A stretch of DNA of 57,742 nt from Pseudomonadota bacterium. GTDB taxonomy: Bacteria; Pseudomonadota; Gammaproteobacteria; Burkholderiales; Rhodocyclaceae. Within the stretch, counting starts at the first letter, position 1; each line of letters starts with the position of its first letter. Location: the NCBI GenBank assembly GCA_018262195.1, contig JAGTRS010000024.1:1-57742 (forward strand), read 5' to 3'. Below the pieces are notes generated by a model. It searched no databases. It was not told where the DNA came from and was given only the letters and a program-made list of their open reading frames with translations. Made by a program: the position numbers and the translations under genes. Positions 9,024 to 18,545 of this stretch are shown in pieces.

Positions 9024-10507
9024 CGACGGTTCCAGCCTTCCATGCGGTTGTAGAGTGTGGTGCGGTTGATGCCGAGGCGGCGTGCGGCTTCGCTCATGTT
9101 GCCACCGCTGAGTTCGATGGCGGCCTCAATGTAGCCACGCTGCCAAAGTTCCAGGGTGGCGTCGAGGTTGAGGCGGGATGATTTTTCGAGGTGCTGGCGG
9201 GCCGCCTGTTTGACGTCGGCCAGGTCGTTGGCGACCAGTCCGGCTGTTCCCGTGGGCTGTTCCGGGCTTTCAAAATGGTCGAATTCAGCCCTTAGCTGGT
9301 CGGCGCTGACGGTTTGTCCGGCGTAGCGGGTGGTGAGGCGGATGACGATGTTGCGTAGCTCGCGGACGTTACCCGGAAAGCCGTAATCCAGCCAAAGCGA
9401 TTGCGCTGCTGATGCCAGCAGGAATGGCTCGGCGTGTACGCCAGCCGCACAGGTCTTCCGGAAGTGCTCAAGCAGGAGCAGGCGATCAAGGCCGGTTTCT
9501 CGTACTGGCGGCACGGAAAGCGTGAAAACTGACAGCCGGTGGAATAGATCAGCCCGAAAGCGCCCGGCCCGCATTTCCTGTCGGAGATCGCGATTGGTCG
9601 CTGCAATGATGCGCGCGGTGGATGTCCGTGTCTGTGTCTCGCCAACCCGCTGATACTCGCCGTTTTCCAGGACGCGCAATAGTTTGGGTTGTAGGTCCAG
9701 TGGCAGTTCGCCAATTTCGTCAAGGAACAGTGTCCCGCTGTCGGCGTCTTCGAAATAGCCGGCCTTGGCGGAAGTGGCGCCGGTGAAGGCGCCCTTGGCG
9801 TAGCCGAACAGCGTGGGTTCGAGGAGGGTCGGCGAAATGGCCGCGCAGTTCAAGGCCAGGAATGGCTTGTCCCTCCGCTCGGTCAGGCGGTGTAGGTAGT
9901 GGCTGGCAACAATGTCCTTGCCGCTTCCCGACTCGCCTTCAATCAACACCGGGTAGGCCAGGTTGGCATATTGGCCGAGCTGCAGGCGAAGGCGCTGCAT
10001 GGGCAGGCTTTCGCCGATCAGCCCAGACACCTGCGCTGTCTGCGTTTCGTTGCCAAAACGCAGGGACTGGCGAAACAGTTCAGCCAGGCGACCGGGGTCG
10101 CAGGGTTTTGCGATGAACTCGACGGCGCCCAGCGTTCGAGCGTGACGGGCGTTATCTTCATCGCTCTGTCCGGAAAGAACGATGATTTTCATGTTCGGCG
10201 ACAGGGCCAGAAGGTCCCCGATCAGGGCAAACCCTTCATCGGGGCGGTGAGGCAAAGGGGGGAGGCCGAGGTCTACCAGGGCAAGCTGGGGTGGGTGGCG
10301 TAGTTGTCGCAGCAAGGCCAAGGCATGGGCGCGCGAGTGGCTTGTGAGAACGTCATATTCCTGAGCGAACGCGAAATTGAGCGATTCGCTGATGAGTGAA
10401 TCATCATCAACAATCAGCAGGAGTGGCTTGGCAACTGGCAAGAGCGCAACATTCCATGTGAAATATTTCCGATTATAGCCTTGTCGTTTCCCGGCGACCG
10501 TTGGCAT
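9020..10507 (-). CDS. Sigma-54-dependent response regulator, PrsR-like
   Basis: A 495-residue regulator. The receiver domain (about 28-150) has acidic residues DDD34-36, phosphoacceptor Asp79 in LVDLGLPP, and Lys134. The AAA+ domain has Walker A GESGSGKD (191-198), the sigma-54 contact loop GAFTGA (239-244) and FLDEIGE. A Fis-type helix-turn-helix (about 468-490, MSEAARRLGINRTTLYNRM) ends the protein. The receiver insert LGLPPLPHRPDEGF resembles that of PrsR, the PEP-CTERM regulator. A TATAAT at 10472-10477 on the minus strand lies inside this frame; if it is a promoter, translation may start at the TTG at 10441, just before the receiver domain. No sensor kinase is nearby. Likely targets include the sigma-54 sites at 25.7-27.1 kb, by inference. 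Confidence 0.88.
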   Translation of the reverse strand: MPTVAGKRQGYNRKYFTWNVALLPVAKPLLLIVDDDSLISESLNFAFAQEYDVLTSHSRAHALALLRQLRHPPQLALVDLGLPPLPHRPDEGFALIGDLLALSPNMKIIVLSGQSDEDNARHARTLGAVEFIAKPCDPGRLAELFRQSLRFGNETQTAQVSGLIGESLPMQRLRLQLGQYANLAYPVLIEGESGSGKDIVASHYLHRLTERRDKPFLALNCAAISPTLLEPTLFGYAKGAFTGATSAKAGYFEDADSGTLFLDEIGELPLDLQPKLLRVLENGEYQRVGETQTRTSTARIIAATNRDLRQEMRAGRFRADLFHRLSVFTLSVPPVRETGLDRLLLLEHFRKTCAAGVHAEPFLLASAAQSLWLDYGFPGNVRELRNIVIRLTTRYAGQTVSADQLRAEFDHFESPEQPTGTAGLVANDLADVKQAARQHLEKSSRLNLDATLELWQRGYIEAAIELSGGNMSEAARRLGINRTTLYNRMEGWNRR

Positions 10508-10545
10508 TTCTGTTAAAATCGCCAGTCTTTTTTGGGGAATGAACT

Positions 10546-11358
10546 TTGTCGGACGACATCCTGGTCGATATCGAGGACCTCCACTTCAATTATGACGGCA
10601 GGCCTGTGCTGCAAGGAATCAACATGAAGATTCCCCGTGGCAAGGTGGTGGCTATCATGGGTGGTTCCGGTTGCGGCAAAACCACGCTGTTGCGTTGTAT
10701 CGGTGGCCAGTTGCGGCCGACCGGCGGGCGCGTTCGGCTGGAAAAGCACCAGGTTTGTGAAATGTCCGAGGCCGAGCTGTATCGCCTGCGGCGCCGGATG
10801 GGGATGCTCTTCCAGTTTGGAGCACTGTTTACCGACATGTCAGTTTTCGACAACGTCGCTTTTCCGATGCATGAGCACACAGATATGTCGGAAGAAATGA
10901 TCCGCGATCTGGTGTTGATGAAGCTGGAGGCGGTGGGTTTGCGCGGCGCGCACAAGTTGATGCCGGGTGAGCTGTCCGGTGGCATGGCTCGGCGGGTTGC
11001 CTTGGCGCGTGCGCTGGCGCTTGATCCGATGCTGGTGATGTACGACGAGCCGTTCACCGGCCTTGATCCGATTGCGCTCGGCGTGATTGGTCAGTTGATC
11101 CGCAAGTTGAACGATGCGCTGGGCGCGACATCAATCATGGTGACGCACGACATTCATGAGTCCTTGCTGATTGTCGACTATATCTACTTCCTGAATGGCG
11201 GCCAGGTTGTTGCCGAAGGAACGCCGGACGAAATTCGTGCCTCGAAGGATCCGTTCGTGCATCAGTTTGTATATGCCGAGCCCGATGGTCCCGTGCATTT
11301 TGACTATCCAGCTCCGTCGATACGCGATGAGTTCCTGAGCGGGGTTGCGCATGCTTGA
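10546..11358 (+). CDS. mlaF: Phospholipid ABC transporter ATP-binding protein MlaF
   Basis: A 270-residue ATPase that powers the Mla system, which moves phospholipids between inner and outer membranes and keeps the outer leaflet asymmetric. Visible motifs are Walker A GGSGCGKT (39-46), the signature LSGGMARRVALARAL, Walker B MLVMYDEPFTGLDP and an H-loop VTHDIHE. The start is a TTG preceded by GGGGAA (10534-10539) at 6-base spacing, which fixes the start because no ATG lies in frame nearby. It is the first gene of mlaFEDACB and is divergent from the response regulator, with 38 bases between them containing TAAAAT at 10514-10519 as a possible -10 element. Confidence 0.95.
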   Translation: MSDDILVDIEDLHFNYDGRPVLQGINMKIPRGKVVAIMGGSGCGKTTLLRCIGGQLRPTGGRVRLEKHQVCEMSEAELYRLRRRMGMLFQFGALFTDMSVFDNVAFPMHEHTDMSEEMIRDLVLMKLEAVGLRGAHKLMPGELSGGMARRVALARALALDPMLVMYDEPFTGLDPIALGVIGQLIRKLNDALGATSIMVTHDIHESLLIVDYIYFLNGGQVVAEGTPDEIRASKDPFVHQFVYAEPDGPVHFDYPAPSIRDEFLSGVAHA

Positions 11359-12142
11359 CCCGATTTCCCTGATTCGGAAAATGGGTCACGTGACGGTCGA
11401 GCGCATCTGGCGGCTTGGTTTCGCGGCGCGTTTCTTCTGGGCCGTGCTCATGCACTCAGGCTCCTCGTTCCGTCGCTTGCCGCTGACCTTGCGTGAGATT
11501 TACTTCAGCGGCGTGCTGTCGCTGCTGATTATTATGGTTTCCGGCTTGTTCGTCGGCTTGGTGCTTGGCCTGCAGGGCTATGAAATCCTGCAACGTTTTG
11601 GCTCGACCGAAGCGCTGGGGACCTTGGTCGCCCTTTCGCTGACCCGCGAACTGGGGCCGGTGCTGGCGGCAATCTTCTTTGCATCGCGGGCTGGATCGTC
11701 GGTTACCGCTGAAATCGGTTTGATGAAGGCGACGGAGCAACTCAAGGCCATGGACATGATGGCGGTCAATCCAATTGCTCGCGTCGTAGCGCCACGTTTC
11801 TGGGGGGGCGTCATTTCGATGCCGTTGCTGGCCGCTATTTTTTCGGCGATGGGTGTGCTTGGTGGATGGCTGATCGGGGTAGTTTTTATTGGCGTCGATG
11901 ACGGGGCTTATTGGTCGCAGATGCAGGCAAGCGTTGATTTCCGCTATGACATCTGGAATGGTGTCGTCAAAAGTTTCGTATTTGGTATAGCGGTTTCGCT
12001 GATTGCTGTTTTTGAAGGCTACGATTCGGTGCCGACTGCCGAGGGTGTTTCGCGCGCCATCACGCGAACTGTGGTGACTTCGGTGCTGACCGTACTGGCG
12101 CTGGATTTTGTCTTAACCTCGTTCATGTTCCGGGGAGCTTAA
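11351..12142 (+). CDS. mlaE: Phospholipid ABC transporter permease MlaE
   Basis: A 263-residue inner-membrane permease of the MlaE/YrbE family, with about five to six hydrophobic segments. Family-typical stretches are SLTRELGPVLAAIFFASRAG and AEIGLMKATEQLKAMDMM. It pairs with MlaF, MlaD and MlaB in the inner-membrane complex. The ATG at 11351 (MLDPISLIRK) overlaps mlaF by 8 bases; a TTG two codons earlier is possible but less likely. Confidence 0.94.
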   Translation: MLDPISLIRKMGHVTVERIWRLGFAARFFWAVLMHSGSSFRRLPLTLREIYFSGVLSLLIIMVSGLFVGLVLGLQGYEILQRFGSTEALGTLVALSLTRELGPVLAAIFFASRAGSSVTAEIGLMKATEQLKAMDMMAVNPIARVVAPRFWGGVISMPLLAAIFSAMGVLGGWLIGVVFIGVDDGAYWSQMQASVDFRYDIWNGVVKSFVFGIAVSLIAVFEGYDSVPTAEGVSRAITRTVVTSVLTVLALDFVLTSFMFRGA

Positions 12143-12612
12143 TGAACCGTACCGTTCTTGACCTGTGGGTCGGATTTTTCGTTGCGCTGGGCCTTGCTGC
12201 CTTGCTCTTTTTGTCGCTCAAGGTCGGAAACCTGTCGTCGTCTCACTTGTCTGAAACCTACGAGTTGCAAGCCAAGTTTGATAACATCGGTGGCCTGAAG
12301 GTACGCGGACCGGTCAAGAGCGCCGGTGTCGTGGTCGGTCGGATCATTGACATCCGGTTTGATGCTGCGACCTATGAAGCAGTGGTCAGCATGACCATTG
12401 ATGGGCGTTACCGCTTCCCGAAGGATACTTTTGCCTCGATTAATACTGCCGGCTTGCTCGGTGAGCAGTATGTCGGGTTGGATGCCGGTGGTGATGAGAA
12501 GATGTTGCAGGCGGGTGAGACGATAGCCAAGACTCAATCGGCAATCGTTCTTGAGAAATTGATCAGCCAGTTTTTATTTAGCAAAGCGGCAGACGGACAG
12601 GACAAGAAATGA
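12142..12612 (+). CDS. mlaD: MCE-domain lipid-binding protein MlaD
   Basis: A 156-residue protein with one N-terminal membrane anchor (about 7-27) and one MCE domain (about 38-118, YELQAKFDNIGGLKVRGPVK and NTAGLLGEQYVGLD). MlaD forms a hexameric ring on the periplasmic side of the permease and hands phospholipid to or from MlaC. The length is normal for single-MCE MlaD. The start overlaps the mlaE stop by one base (TAATG), and the stop overlaps mlaA by four. Confidence 0.94.
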   Translation: MNRTVLDLWVGFFVALGLAALLFLSLKVGNLSSSHLSETYELQAKFDNIGGLKVRGPVKSAGVVVGRIIDIRFDAATYEAVVSMTIDGRYRFPKDTFASINTAGLLGEQYVGLDAGGDEKMLQAGETIAKTQSAIVLEKLISQFLFSKAADGQDKK

Positions 12613-13334
12613 CGAAAAGTCTCGGCTTATCTGGAATGCGCAGCGGAAGGCGGTGGGTCCTGGGGGGGCTCATGGCGCTCGCTTGCGTCGGTAACGTGTT
12701 TGCCGAGGAAAATCCGCGTGACCCTTACGAGGGTTTCAATCGTTCGATGTTTGCGGTCAATGAAGCCATCGACAAGTATGCGGCCAAGCCGGTTGCCCAG
12801 GCTTACGACAATGTCGTGCCGTTGCCAGTCAAGGCAAGCGTCGGTAACTTCTTTGGTAATGTCGGTGACCTGTGGATTGGTGCCAACAGTGCTCTGCAGG
12901 GAAAGTTCGGTGATGCCGGCGTGGATATCAGCCGTTTGCTGATCAATTCAACCGTCGGGATTTTCGGGCTTTTCGACGTCGCCAGCGAACTTGGCCTGGA
13001 GAAGCACGAAGAGGATTTTGGCCAGACCCTGGCTGTATGGGGCGTGGGTAGCGGTGGCTATCTGTACTGGCCAGTAATCGGGCCACGCAACGTTCGCGAC
13101 ACCGCAGGTTTTGGTGTCGACTCTTATATTGACCCGGTCTGGCGAATCCGTGCGGTTTCGGTACGCAACAGCATGGTCGCCTTGCGCTTTGTGGACATCA
13201 GGGCCAGCCTTCTGCCGGCTGACAAGGTGGTTGAGGAAGCGGCGCTCGATAAATATGCGTACATTCGCGACGCCTATCAGCAGCGTCGTCGCAACCAGAT
13301 TTTCGATGGCCGCCCGCCGCGGCTGGATGATTGA
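12609..13334 (+). CDS. mlaA: MlaA/VacJ outer-membrane phospholipid protein
   Basis: A 241-residue protein whose mature part opens NPRDPYEGFNRSMFAVNEAIDKY, the hallmark of MlaA/VacJ, and includes the conserved GFGVDSYIDP stretch. It removes misplaced phospholipid from the outer leaflet and passes it to MlaC. The N-terminus is a signal sequence with a possible lipobox (MALAC, Cys about 26), but AVFA-type cleavage after VFA is an alternative, so lipidation is uncertain. It lies inside the mla operon between mlaD and mlaC; in E. coli mlaA is elsewhere, while this joined arrangement is common in betaproteobacteria. Confidence 0.93.
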   Translation: MTKSLGLSGMRSGRRWVLGGLMALACVGNVFAEENPRDPYEGFNRSMFAVNEAIDKYAAKPVAQAYDNVVPLPVKASVGNFFGNVGDLWIGANSALQGKFGDAGVDISRLLINSTVGIFGLFDVASELGLEKHEEDFGQTLAVWGVGSGGYLYWPVIGPRNVRDTAGFGVDSYIDPVWRIRAVSVRNSMVALRFVDIRASLLPADKVVEEAALDKYAYIRDAYQQRRRNQIFDGRPPRLDD

Positions 13335-13352
13335 TTCTTTAAGTAACCAATA

Positions 13353-13964
13353 ATGAAAAAGCTATTTGCCCTGTTGTTTGCTGGTTTCGTGTCTAGTGCG
13401 GTGTTTGCCCAGGAGGCGCCGGACGCCATGGTGCAGCGTGTGACCGAAGAGGTTCTGGAAATTATCCGCAAGGACAAGGATATCCAGAACGGTGATACGC
13501 ACAAGGTTATTGAACTGGTCGACAAGAAGGTGTTGCCCAATTTCAATTTCACGCACATGACCGCGCTGGCGCTTGGCAAGGAGTGGCGCAAGGCCACTCC
13601 GCATCAGCAGCAGCAATTGACGGCCGAGTTCAAGACCCTGCTGGTCCGTACCTATTCCAATGCGCTGACTGGATACAAAAATCAGAAAGTGGTGTACAAG
13701 CCGACAAAGATGGCGCCGACCGATACCGATGTACTGGTCCGGACTGAAGTTCACCAACCAGGCAACAAGCCTGTGCAGCTTGATTACAGCCTGGAAAAGC
13801 TGGATGCGACCTGGAAAGTTTACGATGTCGTGGTTGCCGGGATCAGCTTGGTGACCAACTATCGTGATCAGTTCGGCCAGGAAGTGCGTAATGGCGGTAT
13901 TGATGGCCTGATCGCGTCGATCGCGGCCAAGAACAAGTCGCTGGAAGCCAATTCGAAGAAATGA
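13353..13964 (+). CDS. mlaC: Periplasmic phospholipid carrier MlaC
   Basis: A 203-residue Tgt2/MlaC-family protein with a cleavable signal peptide (MKKLFALLFAGFVSSAVFAQ). The mature region has KKVLPNFNFTHMTALALGKEW and YDVVVAGISLVTNYRDQF, both typical of MlaC. It shuttles phospholipids between MlaA at the outer membrane and the MlaFEDB complex. It starts 18 bases after mlaA and overlaps mlaB by four bases. Confidence 0.94.
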   Translation: MKKLFALLFAGFVSSAVFAQEAPDAMVQRVTEEVLEIIRKDKDIQNGDTHKVIELVDKKVLPNFNFTHMTALALGKEWRKATPHQQQQLTAEFKTLLVRTYSNALTGYKNQKVVYKPTKMAPTDTDVLVRTEVHQPGNKPVQLDYSLEKLDATWKVYDVVVAGISLVTNYRDQFGQEVRNGGIDGLIASIAAKNKSLEANSKK

Positions 13965-14242
13965 TTGAACGAGACGCCGGGCGCCTGCTGGTCAAGGTGC
14001 CGTTGATCATGGCCAATGCTAGCGGCCTGCTTGAAGCAGGCCGTTCTGCTTTGCTGTCGGGCGAGCAGGTTTTCGATTTCTCCGAGGTGACCGAGGCGGA
14101 CTCGTCCGCCATCGCCGTCATGCTGGGCTGGCTACGCGCCGCCAGCCAGACGCAGTCGACCGTCAAGTTTGCGCATATTCCGACCGGCGTTCGAGCGCTG
14201 GCCGAACTGTACGGCGTTACCGAACTGCTGCCCCTCGCCTAA
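13961..14242 (+). CDS. mlaB: STAS-domain protein MlaB
   Basis: A 93-residue protein made up of a single STAS domain, with EVTEADSSAIAVMLGWLRAA marking the conserved loop and helix. MlaB binds MlaF and is needed for assembly and activity of the transporter. Its start overlaps the mlaC stop (ATGA). Its small size is normal for the family. Confidence 0.9.
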   Translation: MIERDAGRLLVKVPLIMANASGLLEAGRSALLSGEQVFDFSEVTEADSSAIAVMLGWLRAASQTQSTVKFAHIPTGVRALAELYGVTELLPLA

Positions 14243-14252
14243 GGGGCATTCC

Positions 14253-14972
14253 ATGATTCCTGCTGTTTCCATCGTTGACGTCGTCAAGCATTTCGGTTCA
14301 CTTAAAGCACTGGCCGGGGTGTCGCTTGATATCCAACAGGGTGAGTTTTTTGGCTTGCTTGGCCAGAATGGCGCGGGCAAGACAACGCTGATTTCTTCGC
14401 TGGCCGGCTTGGTGCGACCCGATTCCGGAACCCTGAAAGTACTCGGTCATGATGTGATCAAGGATTTTCGTGAGGCGCGCCGTTTGCTGGGCGTGGTGCC
14501 GCAGGAACTGGTCTTCGACCCCTTTTTCAATGTCCGTGAAACGCTGCGCATTCAGTCCGGCTATTTTGGCATCCGCAAAAACGACGACTGGATTGATGAA
14601 ATTCTCGAAAACCTCGATTTGACGAGCAAGGCGAATGTCAACATGCGCCGTCTTTCAGGCGGTATGAAGCGGCGAGTGCTGGTCGCACAGGCGCTGGTAC
14701 ACAAGCCGCCGGTCATTGTCCTCGATGAGCCAACAGCCGGCGTCGATGTCGAGTTGCGACAGGGCTTGTGGCAGTTTATTCGCCGCCTGAATGGCGAAGG
14801 GCACACGATTATCCTGACCACCCATTATCTAGAAGAGGCTGAAGCCCTGTGTACCCGCATCGCGCTGATGAAGCAGGGTAAGGTCGTCGCGCTCGATACA
14901 ACGGCCAACCTGATGGCGGCACATCCGGGCGGAACGCTTGAGGACGTCTTTGTCCGGGCGATGAACCAATGA
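14253..14972 (+). CDS. ABC transporter ATP-binding protein (YadG-like, ABC-2 exporter)
   Basis: A 239-residue ATPase with Walker A GQNGAGKTT, Q-loop VPQELVFDP, signature LSGGMKRRVLVAQAL, Walker B VIVLDEPTAGVD and H-loop LTTHYLEEAE. It pairs with the ABC-2 permease that follows and overlaps it by 4 bases. The open frame reaches back to 14169 inside mlaB, but the ATG at 14253 (MIPAVSIVDVVKHFG) aligns with family starts. The substrate of YadG/YadH-type exporters is not established. The 10-base gap after mlaB suggests the pair is transcribed with the mla genes. Confidence 0.88.
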   Translation: MIPAVSIVDVVKHFGSLKALAGVSLDIQQGEFFGLLGQNGAGKTTLISSLAGLVRPDSGTLKVLGHDVIKDFREARRLLGVVPQELVFDPFFNVRETLRIQSGYFGIRKNDDWIDEILENLDLTSKANVNMRRLSGGMKRRVLVAQALVHKPPVIVLDEPTAGVDVELRQGLWQFIRRLNGEGHTIILTTHYLEEAEALCTRIALMKQGKVVALDTTANLMAAHPGGTLEDVFVRAMNQ

Positions 14973-15721
14973 TCGGCTTCCTGACACTTTTTGAAAAAGA
15001 GTTCCTGCGATTCTGGAAGGTCAGTTTCCAGACTGTCGCGGCGCCGGTGTTGACGGCCTTGCTCTATTTGCTGATTTTCGGCCACGTGCTTGATGAACAT
15101 GTTCTGGTTCATGGCGTGCGCTACACCAGTTTTCTTGTGCCCGGTCTGGTCATGATGCAGGTGTTGCAGAACGCCTTTGCTAATTCGTCGTCCAGCCTGA
15201 TTCAGGCCAAGATCACTGGTTCGATAGTCTTTGTGTTGTTGCCGCCAATTCCCTACAGCGCCTTCTTTGCTGCCTATGTGCTGGCCGCCATGGTCCGTGG
15301 CTTGCTGGTCGGCCTGGGGGTGTTGCTGGCGACGGTCTGGTTTGCCGAGTTGAGAGTTGTGGCGCCGCTGTGGATTCTGGTTTTTTCCGTGCTGGGTGGT
15401 GCGTTGTTCGGAGCACTTGGCATGATTGCCGGTATCTGGTCCGAAAAGTTCGACCAGCTGGCTGCCTTCCAGAATTTTCTGATCATGCCGCTGACCATGT
15501 TGTCCGGTGTTTTCTACTCGATTTACACCTTGCCTGCATTCTGGCAGCGCGTGTCGCATTACAATCCCGTCTTTTACATGATCGACGGCTTCCGTTATGG
15601 CTTTTTTGGTGTCTCCGATGTGGCGCCGGAAAACAGTCTGGCGGTCGTCGTTGCCTGCTTCGCCGCCGTGTCCATAGTGACTTTGAGCCTCCTGAAGCGG
15701 GGCTGGAAGCTGAGAGGCTGA
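14969..15721 (+). CDS. ABC-2 type transporter permease (YadH-like)
   Basis: A 250-residue integral membrane protein with about six hydrophobic segments and the ABC-2 family pattern (TSFLVPGLVMMQVLQNAFAN, MLSGVFYSIYTLPAFWQ, YNPVFYMIDGFRYGFFG). It forms the membrane part of the exporter with the preceding ATPase, with which it overlaps by four bases. The substrate is unknown. Its position between mla and bolA-murA suggests an envelope-related role, by context only. Confidence 0.88.
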   Translation: MIGFLTLFEKEFLRFWKVSFQTVAAPVLTALLYLLIFGHVLDEHVLVHGVRYTSFLVPGLVMMQVLQNAFANSSSSLIQAKITGSIVFVLLPPIPYSAFFAAYVLAAMVRGLLVGLGVLLATVWFAELRVVAPLWILVFSVLGGALFGALGMIAGIWSEKFDQLAAFQNFLIMPLTMLSGVFYSIYTLPAFWQRVSHYNPVFYMIDGFRYGFFGVSDVAPENSLAVVVACFAAVSIVTLSLLKRGWKLRG

Positions 15722-15723
15722 AC

Positions 15724-17215
<1,492 letters not shown>

Positions 17216-17434
17216 CTGGCCGTTATTGCTTGGTTGGAATCGCTGTTTTTCAATGTAGGGGCGTAGAAAAGTTCAAAAAATGCTTGGCGTATTTGAAATG
17301 CTGGGCCATACTCCGAGGCTCGGGATTTCCAGGCAGTGTTTTGTTCCTGCGCCGTACCACGGTTTGTCAGCTCCTCGGTCTTGGTTCTCGTATTTTTGTG
17401 GCGCAAGCCCGTTTAATTTTTAGGATGCTTTCAA
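17216..17434 (+). promoter_or_regulatory. Long leader region of the cold-shock gene
   Basis: There are 219 bases without an ORF between murA and the cold-shock gene. A weak promoter match TTGGCG - 17 bases - CATACT begins at about 17284. An AGGA at 17422-17425 stands 9 bases before the ATG. Long 5' leaders that refold in the cold are typical of cspA-type genes. The promoter match is poor, so only the length and the ribosome site are firm. Confidence 0.3.
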
Positions 17435-17641
17435 ATGGCAAATGGTACCGTTAAGTGGTTCAATGATTCCAAGGGTTTTGGTTTTATCTCCCCGTCCGAA
17501 GGTGGTGAAGACCTCTTCGCTCACTTCTCCGCAATTCAAGGCAACGGTTTCAAGACCCTGGCCGAGAACCAGAAGGTGACTTTCGACGTCGTGAATGGCC
17601 CGAAGGGCAAGCAGGCTGCTAACATCCGCCCGGCTGAATAA
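17435..17641 (+). CDS. CspA-family cold-shock protein
   Basis: A 68-residue single cold-shock domain. RNP1 is KGFGFI and RNP2 is DLFAHF; the opening [15 protein letters not shown] is family-standard. Such proteins bind single-stranded RNA or DNA and melt mRNA secondary structure. It is a monocistronic gene: a long leader before it and a strong intrinsic terminator 22 bases after it. Which csp paralogue it is cannot be told here. Confidence 0.95.
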   Translation: MANGTVKWFNDSKGFGFISPSEGGEDLFAHFSAIQGNGFKTLAENQKVTFDVVNGPKGKQAANIRPAE

Positions 17642-17662
17642 GTCGCGGATACGCTTGTATCG

Positions 17663-17688
17663 AAAAGCCCGGCTAGCCGGGCTTTTTT
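17663..17688 (+). terminator. Rho-independent terminator of the cold-shock gene
   Basis: A perfect palindrome GCCCGGCTAGCCGGGC (17667-17682) is flanked by AAAA before and TTTTTT after. It forms a GC-rich stem followed by a U-tract just after the stop codon. The flanking A and T runs make it symmetrical, so it could also stop transcription coming from the other strand. Confidence 0.9.
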
Positions 17689-17856
17689 GCGTTTACCGGG
17701 CTGGTTTTTCTTGAGGGTTTCCCCTCGTGGCTTGTTCTATTGCTCTCCGATGTTGTGTTCAGTCAGAGTTTTGGTGGCCGGAGCAACTTTTCTGGCGTCT
17801 TTTGTTCGGGAATTGGCGCTTTGCCTGCTGCCTCACCGCGGGTATCTGTAGCGGTC

Positions 17857-17865
17857 TGCTAAAAT
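17857..17865 (+). promoter_or_regulatory. Possible extended -10 promoter for hisGD
   Basis: TGCTAAAAT at 17857-17865 fits an extended -10 element (TG-n-TAAAAT) 30 bases before the hisG start. No good -35 is present. The surrounding 254-base gap (17642-17895) holds the cold-shock terminator and otherwise nothing recognised. Confidence 0.35.
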
Positions 17866-17895
17866 GCCGCTTTCGCCTTTTTAGCAAGCTACCCC

Positions 17896-18540
17896 GTGAC
17901 GACCATCACCATTGCCCTCTCCAAGGGCCGCATTTTTGACGAAACCTTGCCACTGCTGGCGGCAGCAGGGATCGTCCCGACCGAAAACCCGGAAACTTCG
18001 CGCAAGTTGATCATCGAGACCAACCAGCCGAATGTGCGCGTTGTCATCGTTCGCGCGACCGATGTTCCGACCTATGTTCAGTACGGCGCCGCCGACCTTG
18101 GCGTGGCCGGCAAGGATGTGCTGATCGAGCATGGCGGCGAAGGACTCTATGCGCCGCTCGACCTGAATATCGCCAAGTGCCGGATGATGGTTGCCGTTCC
18201 GGAAGGCTTTGATTATGAAAATGCCGTGCGCCAAGGCAACCGCCTCAAGGTGGCGAGCAAATACACCAAGACGGCGCGGGAACATTTCGCCTCCAAGGGC
18301 GTTCATATCGATCTGATCAAGCTGTATGGTTCGATGGAACTGGCGCCGCTGGCCGGGCTGGCCGATGCCATCGTCGATCTGGTGTCCACCGGCGGCACGC
18401 TGAAGGCCAACAAGCTGGTCGCCGTCGAGGACATCATGGGGATTTCCTCACGCTTGGTGGTCAATCAGGCCTCGCTCAAGGTCAAGCGCGAAACCCTGCA
18501 ACCGATTATTGACGCCTTCGCACAGGCGGTGGAGAAATAA
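17896..18540 (+). CDS. hisG: ATP phosphoribosyltransferase, short form (HisG)
   Basis: A 214-residue enzyme of the first step of histidine synthesis: ATP plus PRPP gives phosphoribosyl-ATP. It has [18 protein letters not shown] at the start and the PRPP-binding stretch [18 protein letters not shown]. The length marks the short form, which lacks the regulatory C-terminal domain and requires the HisS-like partner HisZ for activity and feedback control. hisZ is not in the window. The start is GTG at 17896. hisD follows after 5 bases. Confidence 0.96.
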   Translation: MTTITIALSKGRIFDETLPLLAAAGIVPTENPETSRKLIIETNQPNVRVVIVRATDVPTYVQYGAADLGVAGKDVLIEHGGEGLYAPLDLNIAKCRMMVAVPEGFDYENAVRQGNRLKVASKYTKTAREHFASKGVHIDLIKLYGSMELAPLAGLADAIVDLVSTGGTLKANKLVAVEDIMGISSRLVVNQASLKVKRETLQPIIDAFAQAVEK

Positions 18541-18545
18541 GCTTT

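Noticed and set aside
10472..10477. TATAAT on the minus strand as a certain promoter for the response regulator
   Set aside because: There is no good -35 at 16-18 bases. It is noted in the gene entry as a possible reason for a later start, but not listed as a feature.
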